20,459 nucleotides of DNA from positions 1-20,459 of the forward strand of contig JAICJK010000002.1 of the NCBI GenBank assembly GCA_025928415.1. The letters are read 5' to 3'. Numbering within the stretch: the first letter of the stretch is position 1; each line of letters opens with the position of its first letter. A program made the position numbers and the translations under genes. Under the pieces are notes generated by a model, which did no database searches, was not told where the DNA came from, and worked only from the letters and a program-made list of their open reading frames with translations. Below are positions 1-8,416 of the stretch, in pieces. Origin of the DNA: Solirubrobacteraceae bacterium. Its GTDB lineage: Bacteria > Actinomycetota > Thermoleophilia > Solirubrobacterales > Solirubrobacteraceae.

Positions 1-54
1 CGGATGGGAGAGTCCGGCTGCCGTGGCACCGGATCATCGAGCATCGGAGACGAC

Positions 55-1620
55 ATGAGGCCGGGACGACGGCGGGGGGTTGCCGCGGTGGGGATCGGGA
101 CGGCCGCGGCGCTGGCGCTCGGGATCGCCGCCGGCCCGGCGCAGGCCGCGCCCGGCAAGCCCCGGCTGTACGAGGTGCCGGCCGTCACCCAGCCGACCTT
201 CGCGCCGGACAGGTACGCCTTCGGCTGGTCGGAGGTGGCCTTCGATCCGGGGGCGACGGATCGGCACTACCTCCTGACCGCCATCGGGGGCAACCAGGTC
301 GTCAGCACCTCGGTGCCCGCCTCCGGCAACACGAGCCAGGACGCCGGAGCCGTGCTGCAGCTGTCGTCGCCGTCGGGCTACACGTGGACGATCAAGCTGA
401 CGGCGGTCGAGGGCCTGGGGGGCGCGATCACCACCACCACGGCGGACGACGTCATCACCACCTTGGACCACGACGGTCCGGCGGTCCGCACGATCGGCCT
501 CGCGAACGGCATCGCGTGGACGCGCCTGCCGTCGCTGCCGCTGAGCTTCGCGTCCGATCCCAACAGCGACGCCGCGAGCGGCCAGGTCGACGTCAACTCC
601 GCGGGCTTCGAGTGCAACTTCGGTGCGGAGCCGGAGTGCCCGATCGCGGTGGACCCGAACTTCCCCGTCCAGTTCGGCCGGTACGTGGCGGCGACGCGCG
701 ATCTCCCGCCGGGGGACGGGATCAAGACGGTCTGGGTGCGCTTCCGCGACGGCGCGCGCTTCACGAAGGTCTCGCGCACCGCGCCGATCTTCGCGCCGCT
801 GCCCGGCAACCCGGGCCCGGCGGTCTCCAAGACGATCGGCCTCGACACCACGCCGCCCGACGCCCTGCTGGCGAGCGCGACGGTGACCGGCACGGCGGGC
901 CAGCCGGTCACGCTCGACGCGACGCCGAGCGTCGACGCGAGCTCGGGCGTGAGCCCCAACGCGTTCGTCTGGAGGTGGGGCGACGGCAGCGCCGACCAGA
1001 CCGGCGCCGGGAAGCTGGCGCACACCTACCCCGGCCCAGGGGTCTACAACGGCCGCGTCATCGTCCATGACCAGGCGGGGACGGCCACCGATCCCGCCGA
1101 CACCAACTTCACCAGCACGACGTTCACCGTGACGATCAACCCGGCCGCCGTCGGCGGCGGGGGGACGGGCACGGGAGGCGCGGGGACGGGAACGGGCACG
1201 GGCTCGGGGGGGACCGGCGCCCATGGGAGCACGACGACCCCGGGTGGCGGCGCATCAGGCGGCCAGGGTGCCGCCGGCGCCGCCACGCCGGGGTCGCCGA
1301 GCGACATCCCGTTCTCCGCCCTGTCGAAGACCCCGACGCCGGTGGCGAAGGGGCATGGGACGCTCGCGTCGGCGCGCGTCGTCGGGAAGGCGAAGGTCAA
1401 GCACCCGATCGGCGTGCGCCTCTCGCTGCGCCGGCGCGCGACCGTGAAGCTGAAGCTGCGCAACTCGCACGGGAAGACCGTCACCTCACGCTCGCTCAAG
1501 CACGCCGCGGGCCGCTTCACCGCGCACGTCCCGGGCCCGCGCAAGGCCGGGCGCTACAAGGTGGTCGCGACCGCGGGCAGCGCGAAGCTCTCGCTTCCCG
1601 TGAAGGTCGTCAAGGGCTGA
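55..1620 (+). CDS. Secreted PKD-domain protein
   Basis: This 521-residue protein is probably exported and acts outside the cell; no enzymatic role is visible. The start at 55 is preferred over an in-frame ATG at 4 because GGAGA lies 4 bases upstream and the protein then opens with a classic signal peptide: MRPGRRR, a hydrophobic stretch to about residue 27, and a likely cut after A31 (PAQA/AP). Residues about 33-262 form a beta-rich region with a possible disulfide (C187, C195). Residues about 267-362 are a PKD fold, with WRWGDGS at 306-312 followed by HTYPGPGVY. A Gly/Thr/Ala-rich linker (about 367-415) leads to a Lys/Arg-rich beta module ending in PVKVVKG. No LPXTG sorting signal is seen. 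It lies 4 bases before another secreted protein, so the two are probably co-expressed. PKD folds usually mediate carbohydrate or protein binding at the surface; the partner here is unknown. Confidence 0.8.
   Translation: MRPGRRRGVAAVGIGTAAALALGIAAGPAQAAPGKPRLYEVPAVTQPTFAPDRYAFGWSEVAFDPGATDRHYLLTAIGGNQVVSTSVPASGNTSQDAGAVLQLSSPSGYTWTIKLTAVEGLGGAITTTTADDVITTLDHDGPAVRTIGLANGIAWTRLPSLPLSFASDPNSDAASGQVDVNSAGFECNFGAEPECPIAVDPNFPVQFGRYVAATRDLPPGDGIKTVWVRFRDGARFTKVSRTAPIFAPLPGNPGPAVSKTIGLDTTPPDALLASATVTGTAGQPVTLDATPSVDASSGVSPNAFVWRWGDGSADQTGAGKLAHTYPGPGVYNGRVIVHDQAGTATDPADTNFTSTTFTVTINPAAVGGGGTGTGGAGTGTGTGSGGTGAHGSTTTPGGGASGGQGAAGAATPGSPSDIPFSALSKTPTPVAKGHGTLASARVVGKAKVKHPIGVRLSLRRRATVKLKLRNSHGKTVTSRSLKHAAGRFTAHVPGPRKAGRYKVVATAGSAKLSLPVKVVKG
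1153..1215 (+). repeat. Low-complexity G-rich tract coding a Gly/Thr linker
   Basis: This is an irregular array of short units such as ACGGGC and ACGGGA inside the PKD gene. It encodes alternating Gly-Thr and Gly-Ser residues between the PKD fold and the C-terminal module. It looks like a flexible inter-domain spacer, and its copy number could vary between strains by slippage. Confidence 0.6.
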
Positions 1621-1624
1621 GGCG

Positions 1625-4600
1625 GTGCACCTCCGCGCCCGCCGCGCCGGCTCGGCCGCGCTGCTCGCGGCCCTCGTCCTGGTCCTGGCGATCGCCGCCG
1701 CCCCGGCCCGCGCCGCGGACGTGGTCGTCGGCTTCGACGACGCCGCGGCCGTGCCGGGCCAGTCGGCCAACGAGATCTACCGCACGAACCCCGGCCTGGT
1801 CTTCGGCGCGATCGACGGCCCGCAGGGGGGCAGCCTCCCCGTGGGCCAGGCGTGCGGGGTTCGCGTGGACGCGCTGGCGGGCGCACCGTCGGCGCCCAAC
1901 GTGGCGACGGTCCTGTGCAACAGGAGCAACGAGAGCGAGGCCAACACGCCGCCGCTGCTGATCGGCAAGCTGACGTCGGCCACCCGCACGCGCGTGTCGA
2001 TGCGCGTCGGCGACACGGGCTCGGCCAGGCACGTCATGCAGCTCTCGGCCTACGACGGGGAAGGCCGCCTGGTCAACCAGTCGCAGCCCACGCCGATCCC
2101 GGCGGGCGGGACGGTGCTCACAGCGGCCGCGGGCCAGCCCGAGATCACCTACTTCGTCCTGGCCGAGGTCGCGAACGACGCGGACCCCGGGCTGTGGATC
2201 GACGACGTCACGTTCGACACCCCGGCCATCCCCGGCCGCCCGTCGTTCGGCATCGAGGCGACCGCGGGCAACCGGGCGATCGCGGCCAGGCAGGGGACGA
2301 CCATCCCGCTCGACGTGAGCCTGTACCGCATCAACGGCTCGGACGGCAACGCGCGTTACGACGTCACCGGCCTGCCGCCCGGCGTCACGGCCGACGCGTC
2401 GCCGAGCGTCAACGGCCAGACGATCACGTTCCGCACGCGCTTCGACGCTCCAGCGACCGACAGCGTCGGCGTGACGGCGACGATCACCGCGACCCCGGCC
2501 GACGCCGGCGCCGGGACCGTCGTGCAGCGGCTGACGGTCACGGTCCGCGTGACGCCGGCGATCTCCCTCGTCCGGGCCGGCTCAGGCGACCTCTCCGTCC
2601 CGGACTGCTCGCCGATCCAGCTCGTCTACGACGTCGCCGCCGATGCCGGTCCGGCGACGTGGGCGGTGAGCTCGCTGAGCTCGCTGGACGTGACGATCGA
2701 CGGCCGGCACGTCGCGACCAACGGGGTCGCCGTCACGCCCCCGGTGACCGCCACCGGCCGGGGGACGGCGACGCTCCAGATCACGCCGACGTCGCCGCTG
2801 ACCGCCAACACGCTGGTCGCGATCACGCTCCTCGGGGGGACCTCCGACGCCGCGACCGGCGGTGGCCGCTATCGCTCCGACCTGAGCCTGCCGGCGCACC
2901 CGCACGCGCCGCTGACGGCGTCGGCCACGTCGGTCCAGACGCCCCGGGAGCTCCGCCCGGGGACGACGATCCGCCTGAGCGGCGACCACCTCTGCACGAC
3001 CGCGACGAGCAAGGTGCGCTTCGGCAACGACCTGGCGCTCGCGCCGATCACGTCGTCCGACGCCGGCTCGGTGACCGCGGAGGTGCCGCGCCTGGCCACC
3101 TCCGGCACCGTGCAGCTCGTCCCCGACGCGAGCGTGGACAGCGCCGGCAAGCTCAGCCCGGTGCGCATCGACGGCCCGTCGCTCACCGTCGACGACTACC
3201 GCGACGCGGCCGGCTTCGCGTTCACCAACTACACGCCGTCGCTGACGCTCGACCAGATGACCGCGGCCTACGGCAAGAACCAGGTCTACGTCACGGTCAA
3301 CGCCTGCCACGCGATCACGCTGGGCCTCCTCAACTGCCGCGTGAGGACGCCGTTCCCCGACCCGTGGGCGCTCACCGTGCTCGAGATCGCCAACCGGACG
3401 ATGGGCGGCTCGTCGGGCGGCGCGTGCTTCGGCATCTCGCGCACGAGCCAGCTGATCCTGCGCGGGCGCCTGGCGCGGACCGGGTTCGGCAACGACGCCG
3501 CGGCCAACGCGTTCGAGCTGGGCATGCCCGGCGGCGCCGGCGGCCGGCTGCAGGAGACGATCAACGCCAACCACCTGCAGCAGCTCTCGGCCGACTACCT
3601 CGAGTACTACGCCGACAAGACCATCAGCAACGTCGCCAACCAGACGAACTGGCAGCGGCTGCGCGCGGACGTCGAGAACCGCCTGCGCCACGGCGACGAC
3701 CCGCTGCTCTCGCTGCGCGACGGCGGCTCGGTGACCAGGCTGCACGTCGTCGTCGGCTACGACGTCGAGAGCGACCCGTCCGTCCCCGGCGCCTACTGGA
3801 TCGACGTCTACGACTCCAACAAGCCGTTCTCGACGCCCGCCACGGCCTACAAGAAGGGCAACACCTACGACGAGCTCGCGGCCGACGGCCAGGACCACCA
3901 GACGCTGACCTCCGCCAGCCGCATCCACGTGCTGCCGGACAACTCGTGGTCGATGCCGAGCTCGGCCTACGGCGGCCGGACGGTGCAGAACATCGTCGTC
4001 GGCGGCCTCGACAACCCGCCCGCGCACCCGCAGCTCATCAGCGCGGCGGGCGCGCTCAAGCAGGGGTTCAAGATCCTCTTCGGCTGGGCGGCCAACGGCA
4101 TCCTCAACGCGCGCGCGTCGACCGCGGCCGCGGGCAGCGAGGACGCACCGTCGACCGTCACCCAGGTCACCTCGGGCAAGCGCAGGCTGTACAGCGCGCC
4201 CGGCGTGATCAACACGGATCCCGCGACCGCGCTGCGCGCCACGCCATGGGCGCCCGCGACGGACATCGGCGACCCGATCAGCGACGACTACCTGCTGGCC
4301 GCCGGGCCCGGCGCGAGCTACTCGGTGGCGCTGCGCGGGGACCGCGACGCCCGGCAGACGCGGACGCTGGTCGGCGACGACATGGTCGCCACGGTCAAGA
4401 CGCAGGCCAAGGAAGGCGTCACCGACAAGCTCGACGTCGCCGGGCGCTCCGACCGGATCGGCTTCGCGCCCGGCCGCGGCTCCTCGCCGCTCGACGTCCA
4501 GATGATGGTCCGCGCCGGCGACGGGTCGACGCGCACCGTCGAGGCGCAGACCACGACGCCCGCGAAGGGCAGCGACGCCGTCTCGCTGGACCGCGCGGGC

Positions 4601-5131
4601 GCCGTCCACCTCGACCACACCGGCCCGGCGGCGACGGTCAAGCTCACGCTGTCGGGCGCGGGGAGGGCGAGCCTGCCGCAGGCCGCCACCGCGAAGGTGC
4701 GGGTCGGGCGCAACGCCCGGGCGACGCTGAAGCCGGCGTCGTGGAAGCGGCTGGCGAAGGGGCGGCTCGTGGTGCGGTCCAAGGGCCGCACGTCGCGGGT
4801 GGCGCTCCACGCGACGCGCGCGAAGGGCGCGAAGCTCGCGCGGCTGACGATCGCTCAGGGCAAGCGCCGCGTCGCGCACGCGAAGGTCACGGTGCCCTCC
4901 TCGGTCACCGCGGGGACCGCGACCGTCACCTACGTCCTGCGCCGCGGGCGCCGGGTCGTCGCCTCGTCCTCGGCGCCGGCCGGCGGGAAGGGGACGCGGA
5001 CGCTGAGCTGGTCGCTGCCGGCCAAGGCGCGGCGCGGCGACCGGCTGGTCGCGGTCGTCACGACGGTGGTCGCCAAGGGCTCGATCTTCAGCACCGCGGT
5101 GTCCCGGCGGGAGGCCAGGCTGCGGCGCTGA
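1625..5131 (+). CDS. Secreted multidomain protein with putative papain-like cysteine peptidase core
   Basis: An 1168-residue exported protein. The GTG start at 1625 has AAGGG eight bases upstream (1612-1616, inside the previous gene) and gives a signal peptide, MHLRARR plus a hydrophobic core, cut near ARA/AD (residue 30). About 31-195 is a beta-sandwich-like region ending in WIDDVTFD, of the kind found in carbohydrate-binding modules. About 200-310 is Ig-like, and about 430-520 resembles an IPT/TIG domain. About 523-760 carries GGACFGIS with C601, HVVVGYDV with H707 and YWIDVYDSNKP with D730/N732. That order and spacing fit a papain-like Cys-His-Asp/Asn triad, and C561/C571 may form a disulfide. 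The last 250 residues are Lys/Arg-rich beta modules. The domain architecture is seen directly; peptidase (or transglutaminase/acyltransferase-like) activity is inferred. It probably shares a transcript with the PKD protein. Confidence 0.75.
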   Translation: MHLRARRAGSAALLAALVLVLAIAAAPARAADVVVGFDDAAAVPGQSANEIYRTNPGLVFGAIDGPQGGSLPVGQACGVRVDALAGAPSAPNVATVLCNRSNESEANTPPLLIGKLTSATRTRVSMRVGDTGSARHVMQLSAYDGEGRLVNQSQPTPIPAGGTVLTAAAGQPEITYFVLAEVANDADPGLWIDDVTFDTPAIPGRPSFGIEATAGNRAIAARQGTTIPLDVSLYRINGSDGNARYDVTGLPPGVTADASPSVNGQTITFRTRFDAPATDSVGVTATITATPADAGAGTVVQRLTVTVRVTPAISLVRAGSGDLSVPDCSPIQLVYDVAADAGPATWAVSSLSSLDVTIDGRHVATNGVAVTPPVTATGRGTATLQITPTSPLTANTLVAITLLGGTSDAATGGGRYRSDLSLPAHPHAPLTASATSVQTPRELRPGTTIRLSGDHLCTTATSKVRFGNDLALAPITSSDAGSVTAEVPRLATSGTVQLVPDASVDSAGKLSPVRIDGPSLTVDDYRDAAGFAFTNYTPSLTLDQMTAAYGKNQVYVTVNACHAITLGLLNCRVRTPFPDPWALTVLEIANRTMGGSSGGACFGISRTSQLILRGRLARTGFGNDAAANAFELGMPGGAGGRLQETINANHLQQLSADYLEYYADKTISNVANQTNWQRLRADVENRLRHGDDPLLSLRDGGSVTRLHVVVGYDVESDPSVPGAYWIDVYDSNKPFSTPATAYKKGNTYDELAADGQDHQTLTSASRIHVLPDNSWSMPSSAYGGRTVQNIVVGGLDNPPAHPQLISAAGALKQGFKILFGWAANGILNARASTAAAGSEDAPSTVTQVTSGKRRLYSAPGVINTDPATALRATPWAPATDIGDPISDDYLLAAGPGASYSVALRGDRDARQTRTLVGDDMVATVKTQAKEGVTDKLDVAGRSDRIGFAPGRGSSPLDVQMMVRAGDGSTRTVEAQTTTPAKGSDAVSLDRAGAVHLDHTGPAATVKLTLSGAGRASLPQAATAKVRVGRNARATLKPASWKRLAKGRLVVRSKGRTSRVALHATRAKGAKLARLTIAQGKRRVAHAKVTVPSSVTAGTATVTYVLRRGRRVVASSSAPAGGKGTRTLSWSLPAKARRGDRLVAVVTTVVAKGSIFSTAVSRREARLRR

Positions 5132-5154
5132 GCGCTCGGCGGCGGCTCCCGGCA

Positions 5155-5183
5155 TTGTGCGGTTGGCGCGGCGCCGCTAGCGT
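5155..5183 (+). promoter_or_regulatory. Putative sigma70-type promoter of the LAL/STAS/rsbQ/rsbP operon
   Basis: TTGTGC (5155-5160) and TAGCGT (5178-5183) are separated by exactly 17 bases in the short gap after the secreted protein gene. A transcript would begin near 5190, which is also where the extended LAL reading frame most plausibly starts, suggesting a leaderless mRNA. The call rests on hexamer match and spacing only. Confidence 0.45.
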
Positions 5184-5189
5184 GCCGCC

Positions 5190-8060
5190 ATCCGACCGGA
5201 TTCCCGGGAGATCCGCGAACGCCAGGACGAGCTCGCCCGGCTCGGGCGGGTCGTCGCGGCCGCGGCCGCCGGCGCGGGCCGGACGGCGCTGGTGGAGGGC
5301 CCGCCGGGCGCCGGCAAGAGCACGCTGGTCGCCGCCGCCGTGGGGCGCGCGCGCGAGGAGGGCCTGCGGGTCCTGACCTGCGCGGGCGGCGAGCTCGAGC
5401 GCGGCTTCGCGTTCGGCGCGGTCCGCCAGCTCGTCGAGCCGGTGCTCGCGGCGGCCGCGGAGGACGAGCGCGCGGCGCTCCTGGCCGGTGCGGCGGCGCC
5501 GGTCGCCACGCTCGCGCGCCGGGGCGACGGCGGCGCCGACGACGACGCGCTCGGCCCCGGGCACGCGCTGCTCGACGCGATCTTCTGGTTCGTCGCGGGG
5601 CTGGCCGAGCGGCAGCCGCTGCTGCTCGCGGTCGACGACCTGCACTGGGTCGACGACGCCTCGCTGCGCGCGCTGGACTACCTCGCCCGGCGCGTGGCGG
5701 AGCTGCCCGTCGCGCTGGTCGCCGCGCTGCGGCCGGCCGAGCCGGGCGCCTCGGCGCCGCTGCTCGACGCGCTGCGGCAGTTGCCCGGGGCCGAGCGGGT
5801 CCTGCTCCGCGCGCTGAGCGGGGACGCCGTCGGGGCGATCGTGCGCGAGCAGCTCCCGGGCGCCGGGGCCGACCTGTGCGGCGCGTACTTCGAGGCCAGC
5901 GCGGGCAACCCGCTCTACCTCCGCGAGCTGCTGCTCACCACCGCGGGCACCGCTTCGCGGGACCCGGACGTGGTGCGCGCGGCGGCGGTCCCGACGCTCG
6001 GGGAGCGCATCGCGCGCCGGGTCGCGGCGGTCGCCCCCGAGGCGCCCGCGGTGGCCGGGGCGCTGGCGGTCCTCGGCGACGGCGTACGGCTCGAGGCGGT
6101 CGCGGCGACCGCCGGCGTCGATGCCGCCACCGCGGCCCGCGTCGCGCACGAGCTCGTGCGGATCGACGTGCTCGCCGCCGACGACCCGGTGGCCTTCGCG
6201 CATCCCGTCGTCCGCCACTCGCTCTACGCCGGGCTGACGCGGACGCAGCGCGACGACGCCCATCGGCGCGCGGCCGAGGTCCTGCATGCAGCTCGTGCGC
6301 CGCTCGACGCGGTCGCCGTCCACCTGGAGGCGCTGCCGCCCGCCGGCGCCGCGACCGTCGCCGAGGGCCTGCGGGCGGCGGCGCTCGACGCGCTGGCACG
6401 CGGGGCGCCGGAGACGGCCGCGCGGCGACTGCGGCGGGCCCTCGACGAGCAGGCGCCGAGCCCGGATCGTGCCATGCTCCTGCTCGACCTCGGCCGGGCC
6501 CAGCACACCGCGGGGGACCTCGGCGCCGTCGAGCAGCTCGCCGCGGCGCGGGCGCTGGCCACGGACCCCGACGTGCACGTCCGGGCCACGGTCGCGCTCG
6601 CGGATCTGCTGGCCCAGGTCGGGGAGTGGACCCAGGCGAGCGCCGTGCTCGAGGAGAGCGGGGCGCGCACGGACCTGGTCGGGGAGCTCCGGCTCGAGCT
6701 CGAGGCGGTGGCCGCAGCGGTGATGGTCAACGACGCCCGGCTGGTCGCCGGCTACGCCGCCGCGCGCTCGCGCCTGGTGGCGCTCACCGAGCACGACGCA
6801 TGGCCCGCCCATGCCCTCGCCGCGCAGCTCGCGATGGCCGACGCCTACCGCTGCGAGCCGCCCGACGTCGTCATCCCACTCGTCGAGCGCGCCTTCGAGG
6901 GCGGGCGCCTGCTGGCGGAGCGGGGGGCCGGAGCGTGGGCGGCGCCGATCGCCGTCTTCCCGCTGATCGTCCTCGATCGCTACGAGCCCGCGCTCGCGGC
7001 GATCGCGCAGGTCGCCGACGCGGCGCGCCGTTCCGCCTCGTCCCGGGGCACGCTCACCGCGATCGGCTGCAGCGGCTGGGTCCACGCGCGCCGCGGCGAT
7101 CTGCGGGCCGCCGAGGCGGACCTCCACATCGCCTTCGACCTCGCGGTCCGCAGCGGGATGGCGATGTGGTTCACGTCGATGGCCAACCTCTTCGTCGAGG
7201 TGATCGCCGAGCGCTCCGGCCTCGAGGCGATGGCCGCGACCATCGAGGACTTCGACATCCCGCCCGAGTACGAGGGCACCGTGAGCGCGGGCTACCTGCA
7301 CGACGCGCGCGGCCGCCTCGCGCTGGCGCGCGGCGAGCGGGCGACCGCCGAGCGCGAGCTGCGCGCGTGCGCCGCCTCCTTCGGGCCGACGGAGATCGGC
7401 CCGACGTTCTCGCCGTGGCGCTCGAGCCTCGCGCTCTCGCTCCCGGACGGGCAGCGCGAGGAGGCGTTCGCGCTCGTCGACCAGGAGCTCGCGCTGGCGC
7501 GGCGCAGCGGCCTGCCGCGGCCGACCGGGATCGCGCTGCGCGCCGCGGGCCTGCTCGAGGGCGGCGAGGCGGGGATCGGGCTGCTGCGCAGGGCGGTCGA
7601 GGAGCTCGAGCGCAGCGAGGCGCGCCTGCAGCTCGCGTACGCCCGCCTCGCGCTCGGCGCGGCGCTGCGGCGGGCCAACAAGCGCACCGCCGCCCGCGCC
7701 GAGCTGACCGCGGCACTGACGCTCGCTCAGCGCTGTGGCGCCGACCGCTTGGCCGAGCGCGCCTTCGACGAGCTGCAGGCCGCGGGCGCGCGGCCCCGCC
7801 GCCGGGCGACGACCGGGCCGGCCGCGCTGACCGCCCGCGAGCTCCGCGTGGCGCAGCTCGCGGCCCGTGGCCACTCCAACGCGCGCATCGCGCAGGAGCT
7901 GTTCGTGTCCGCCAAGACCGTCGAGACCCACCTGTCCCACGTCTACGCCAAGCTCGACCTCGGCGGCCAGGGCGCCCGCCGTGCGCTGGCAAACGCTCTG
8001 GCCGGCGGGGCGCGTGTACATTCAGAGGACGTGAGCTTCGAGGCGACCGCGGCTGGCTGA
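5190..8060 (+). CDS. LAL-family LuxR transcriptional regulator with AAA/STAND ATPase
   Basis: A large ATP-binding LuxR regulator, 956 residues from 5190. These proteins bind a ligand or partner through the ATPase and helical middle region and activate transcription through a C-terminal HTH. Visible parts are the N-terminal RERQDELARL leader, Walker A GPPGAGKST (K43), Walker B LLLAVDDLHW (D149/D150), a long Ala/Leu-rich TPR-like region, and a LuxR HTH at about 880-935 (LTARELRVAQLAARG, then AKTVETHLSHVYAKL). The start is unusual. The only ATG, GTG or TTG in frame after the TAG at 5178 is GTG 5292, which would leave one residue before the P-loop strand and remove the conserved leader. Frame and homology support an earlier start; ATC at 5190, six bases past a -10-like TAGCGT, is the best candidate. 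The stop overlaps the STAS gene start (TGATG), so the four downstream-oriented genes are probably coupled. Confidence 0.88.
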   Translation: MRPDSREIRERQDELARLGRVVAAAAAGAGRTALVEGPPGAGKSTLVAAAVGRAREEGLRVLTCAGGELERGFAFGAVRQLVEPVLAAAAEDERAALLAGAAAPVATLARRGDGGADDDALGPGHALLDAIFWFVAGLAERQPLLLAVDDLHWVDDASLRALDYLARRVAELPVALVAALRPAEPGASAPLLDALRQLPGAERVLLRALSGDAVGAIVREQLPGAGADLCGAYFEASAGNPLYLRELLLTTAGTASRDPDVVRAAAVPTLGERIARRVAAVAPEAPAVAGALAVLGDGVRLEAVAATAGVDAATAARVAHELVRIDVLAADDPVAFAHPVVRHSLYAGLTRTQRDDAHRRAAEVLHAARAPLDAVAVHLEALPPAGAATVAEGLRAAALDALARGAPETAARRLRRALDEQAPSPDRAMLLLDLGRAQHTAGDLGAVEQLAAARALATDPDVHVRATVALADLLAQVGEWTQASAVLEESGARTDLVGELRLELEAVAAAVMVNDARLVAGYAAARSRLVALTEHDAWPAHALAAQLAMADAYRCEPPDVVIPLVERAFEGGRLLAERGAGAWAAPIAVFPLIVLDRYEPALAAIAQVADAARRSASSRGTLTAIGCSGWVHARRGDLRAAEADLHIAFDLAVRSGMAMWFTSMANLFVEVIAERSGLEAMAATIEDFDIPPEYEGTVSAGYLHDARGRLALARGERATAERELRACAASFGPTEIGPTFSPWRSSLALSLPDGQREEAFALVDQELALARRSGLPRPTGIALRAAGLLEGGEAGIGLLRRAVEELERSEARLQLAYARLALGAALRRANKRTAARAELTAALTLAQRCGADRLAERAFDELQAAGARPRRRATTGPAALTARELRVAQLAARGHSNARIAQELFVSAKTVETHLSHVYAKLDLGGQGARRALANALAGGARVHSEDVSFEATAAG

Positions 8061-8416
8061 TGGGGATGGGGTCTGTGCCGTATGAGGCAGGCTTCCGCGT
8101 CAGCGTGTCGCAGGACGAGGGCCGGCAGCTGGTCACGGCCCTCGGGGAGCTCGACCTGGCGAGCGCCGACGCGTTCGGCGCCCTGCTCCGCGAGCATCTC
8201 GCCGAGGGGCCGGTGCTGCTCGACCTCAGCGCGCTGGCGTTCATGGACTCTTCCGGCGTCCGCGAGCTCGACGCGGTGCTCGGCGACGCCGACCGCGCGG
8301 GCTGGACCCTGGCGGTCCGGCCGGAGCTCCACGAGAACGTGCGGCAGATCCTGCGGATGACGGGCCTGATCGACCACCTTCCCCTCGCCCCCGCCGACGG
8401 GGCACAGGAGCGTTGA
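8060..8416 (+). CDS. STAS-domain anti-sigma-factor antagonist (RsbV/SpoIIAA-like)
   Basis: A 118-residue cytoplasmic partner-switch protein. Its family binds an anti-sigma kinase when unphosphorylated and so releases the sigma factor; phosphorylation of a conserved serine switches it off. The STAS fold spans most of the length: the strand VTALGELDL, the strand PVLLDLSAL, then the hallmark FMDSSGVREL with D63 and the phosphorylation candidate S64, and a final strand WTLAVRP. Start choice is uncertain: ATG 8060 overlaps the LAL stop, but ATG 8066 and GTG 8075 are in frame and none has a strong ribosome site. The stop overlaps the TTG start of the RsbQ-like gene. Because an RsbP-like phosphatase lies two genes downstream, this protein is its most likely substrate. 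No RsbW-type kinase is in the window. Confidence 0.88.
   Translation: MGMGSVPYEAGFRVSVSQDEGRQLVTALGELDLASADAFGALLREHLAEGPVLLDLSALAFMDSSGVRELDAVLGDADRAGWTLAVRPELHENVRQILRMTGLIDHLPLAPADGAQER

Noticed and set aside
1..54. In-frame ATG at position 4 as start of the PKD protein
   Set aside because: It would add 17 residues before a well-formed signal peptide, and the ATG at 55 has its own ribosome-binding sequence.
5088..8021. 977-residue open frame on the minus strand opposite the LAL gene
   Set aside because: It is Arg/Gly-rich with no domain, a by-product of third-position GC in the real gene. The same applies to 2582-5155 and 7171-9147 (minus) and 1852-5376 and 5876-8059 (plus).
5292..8060. 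GTG 5292 as the true start of the LAL regulator
   Set aside because: It would begin one residue before the P-loop strand and drop a family-typical leader that is in frame upstream; kept only as the fallback canonical start.
5190..8060. STAND-type defence ATPase
   Set aside because: The C-terminal LuxR HTH, the helical middle region and the stress-module neighbours fit a LAL transcription factor; no nuclease, TIR or other effector domain is present.
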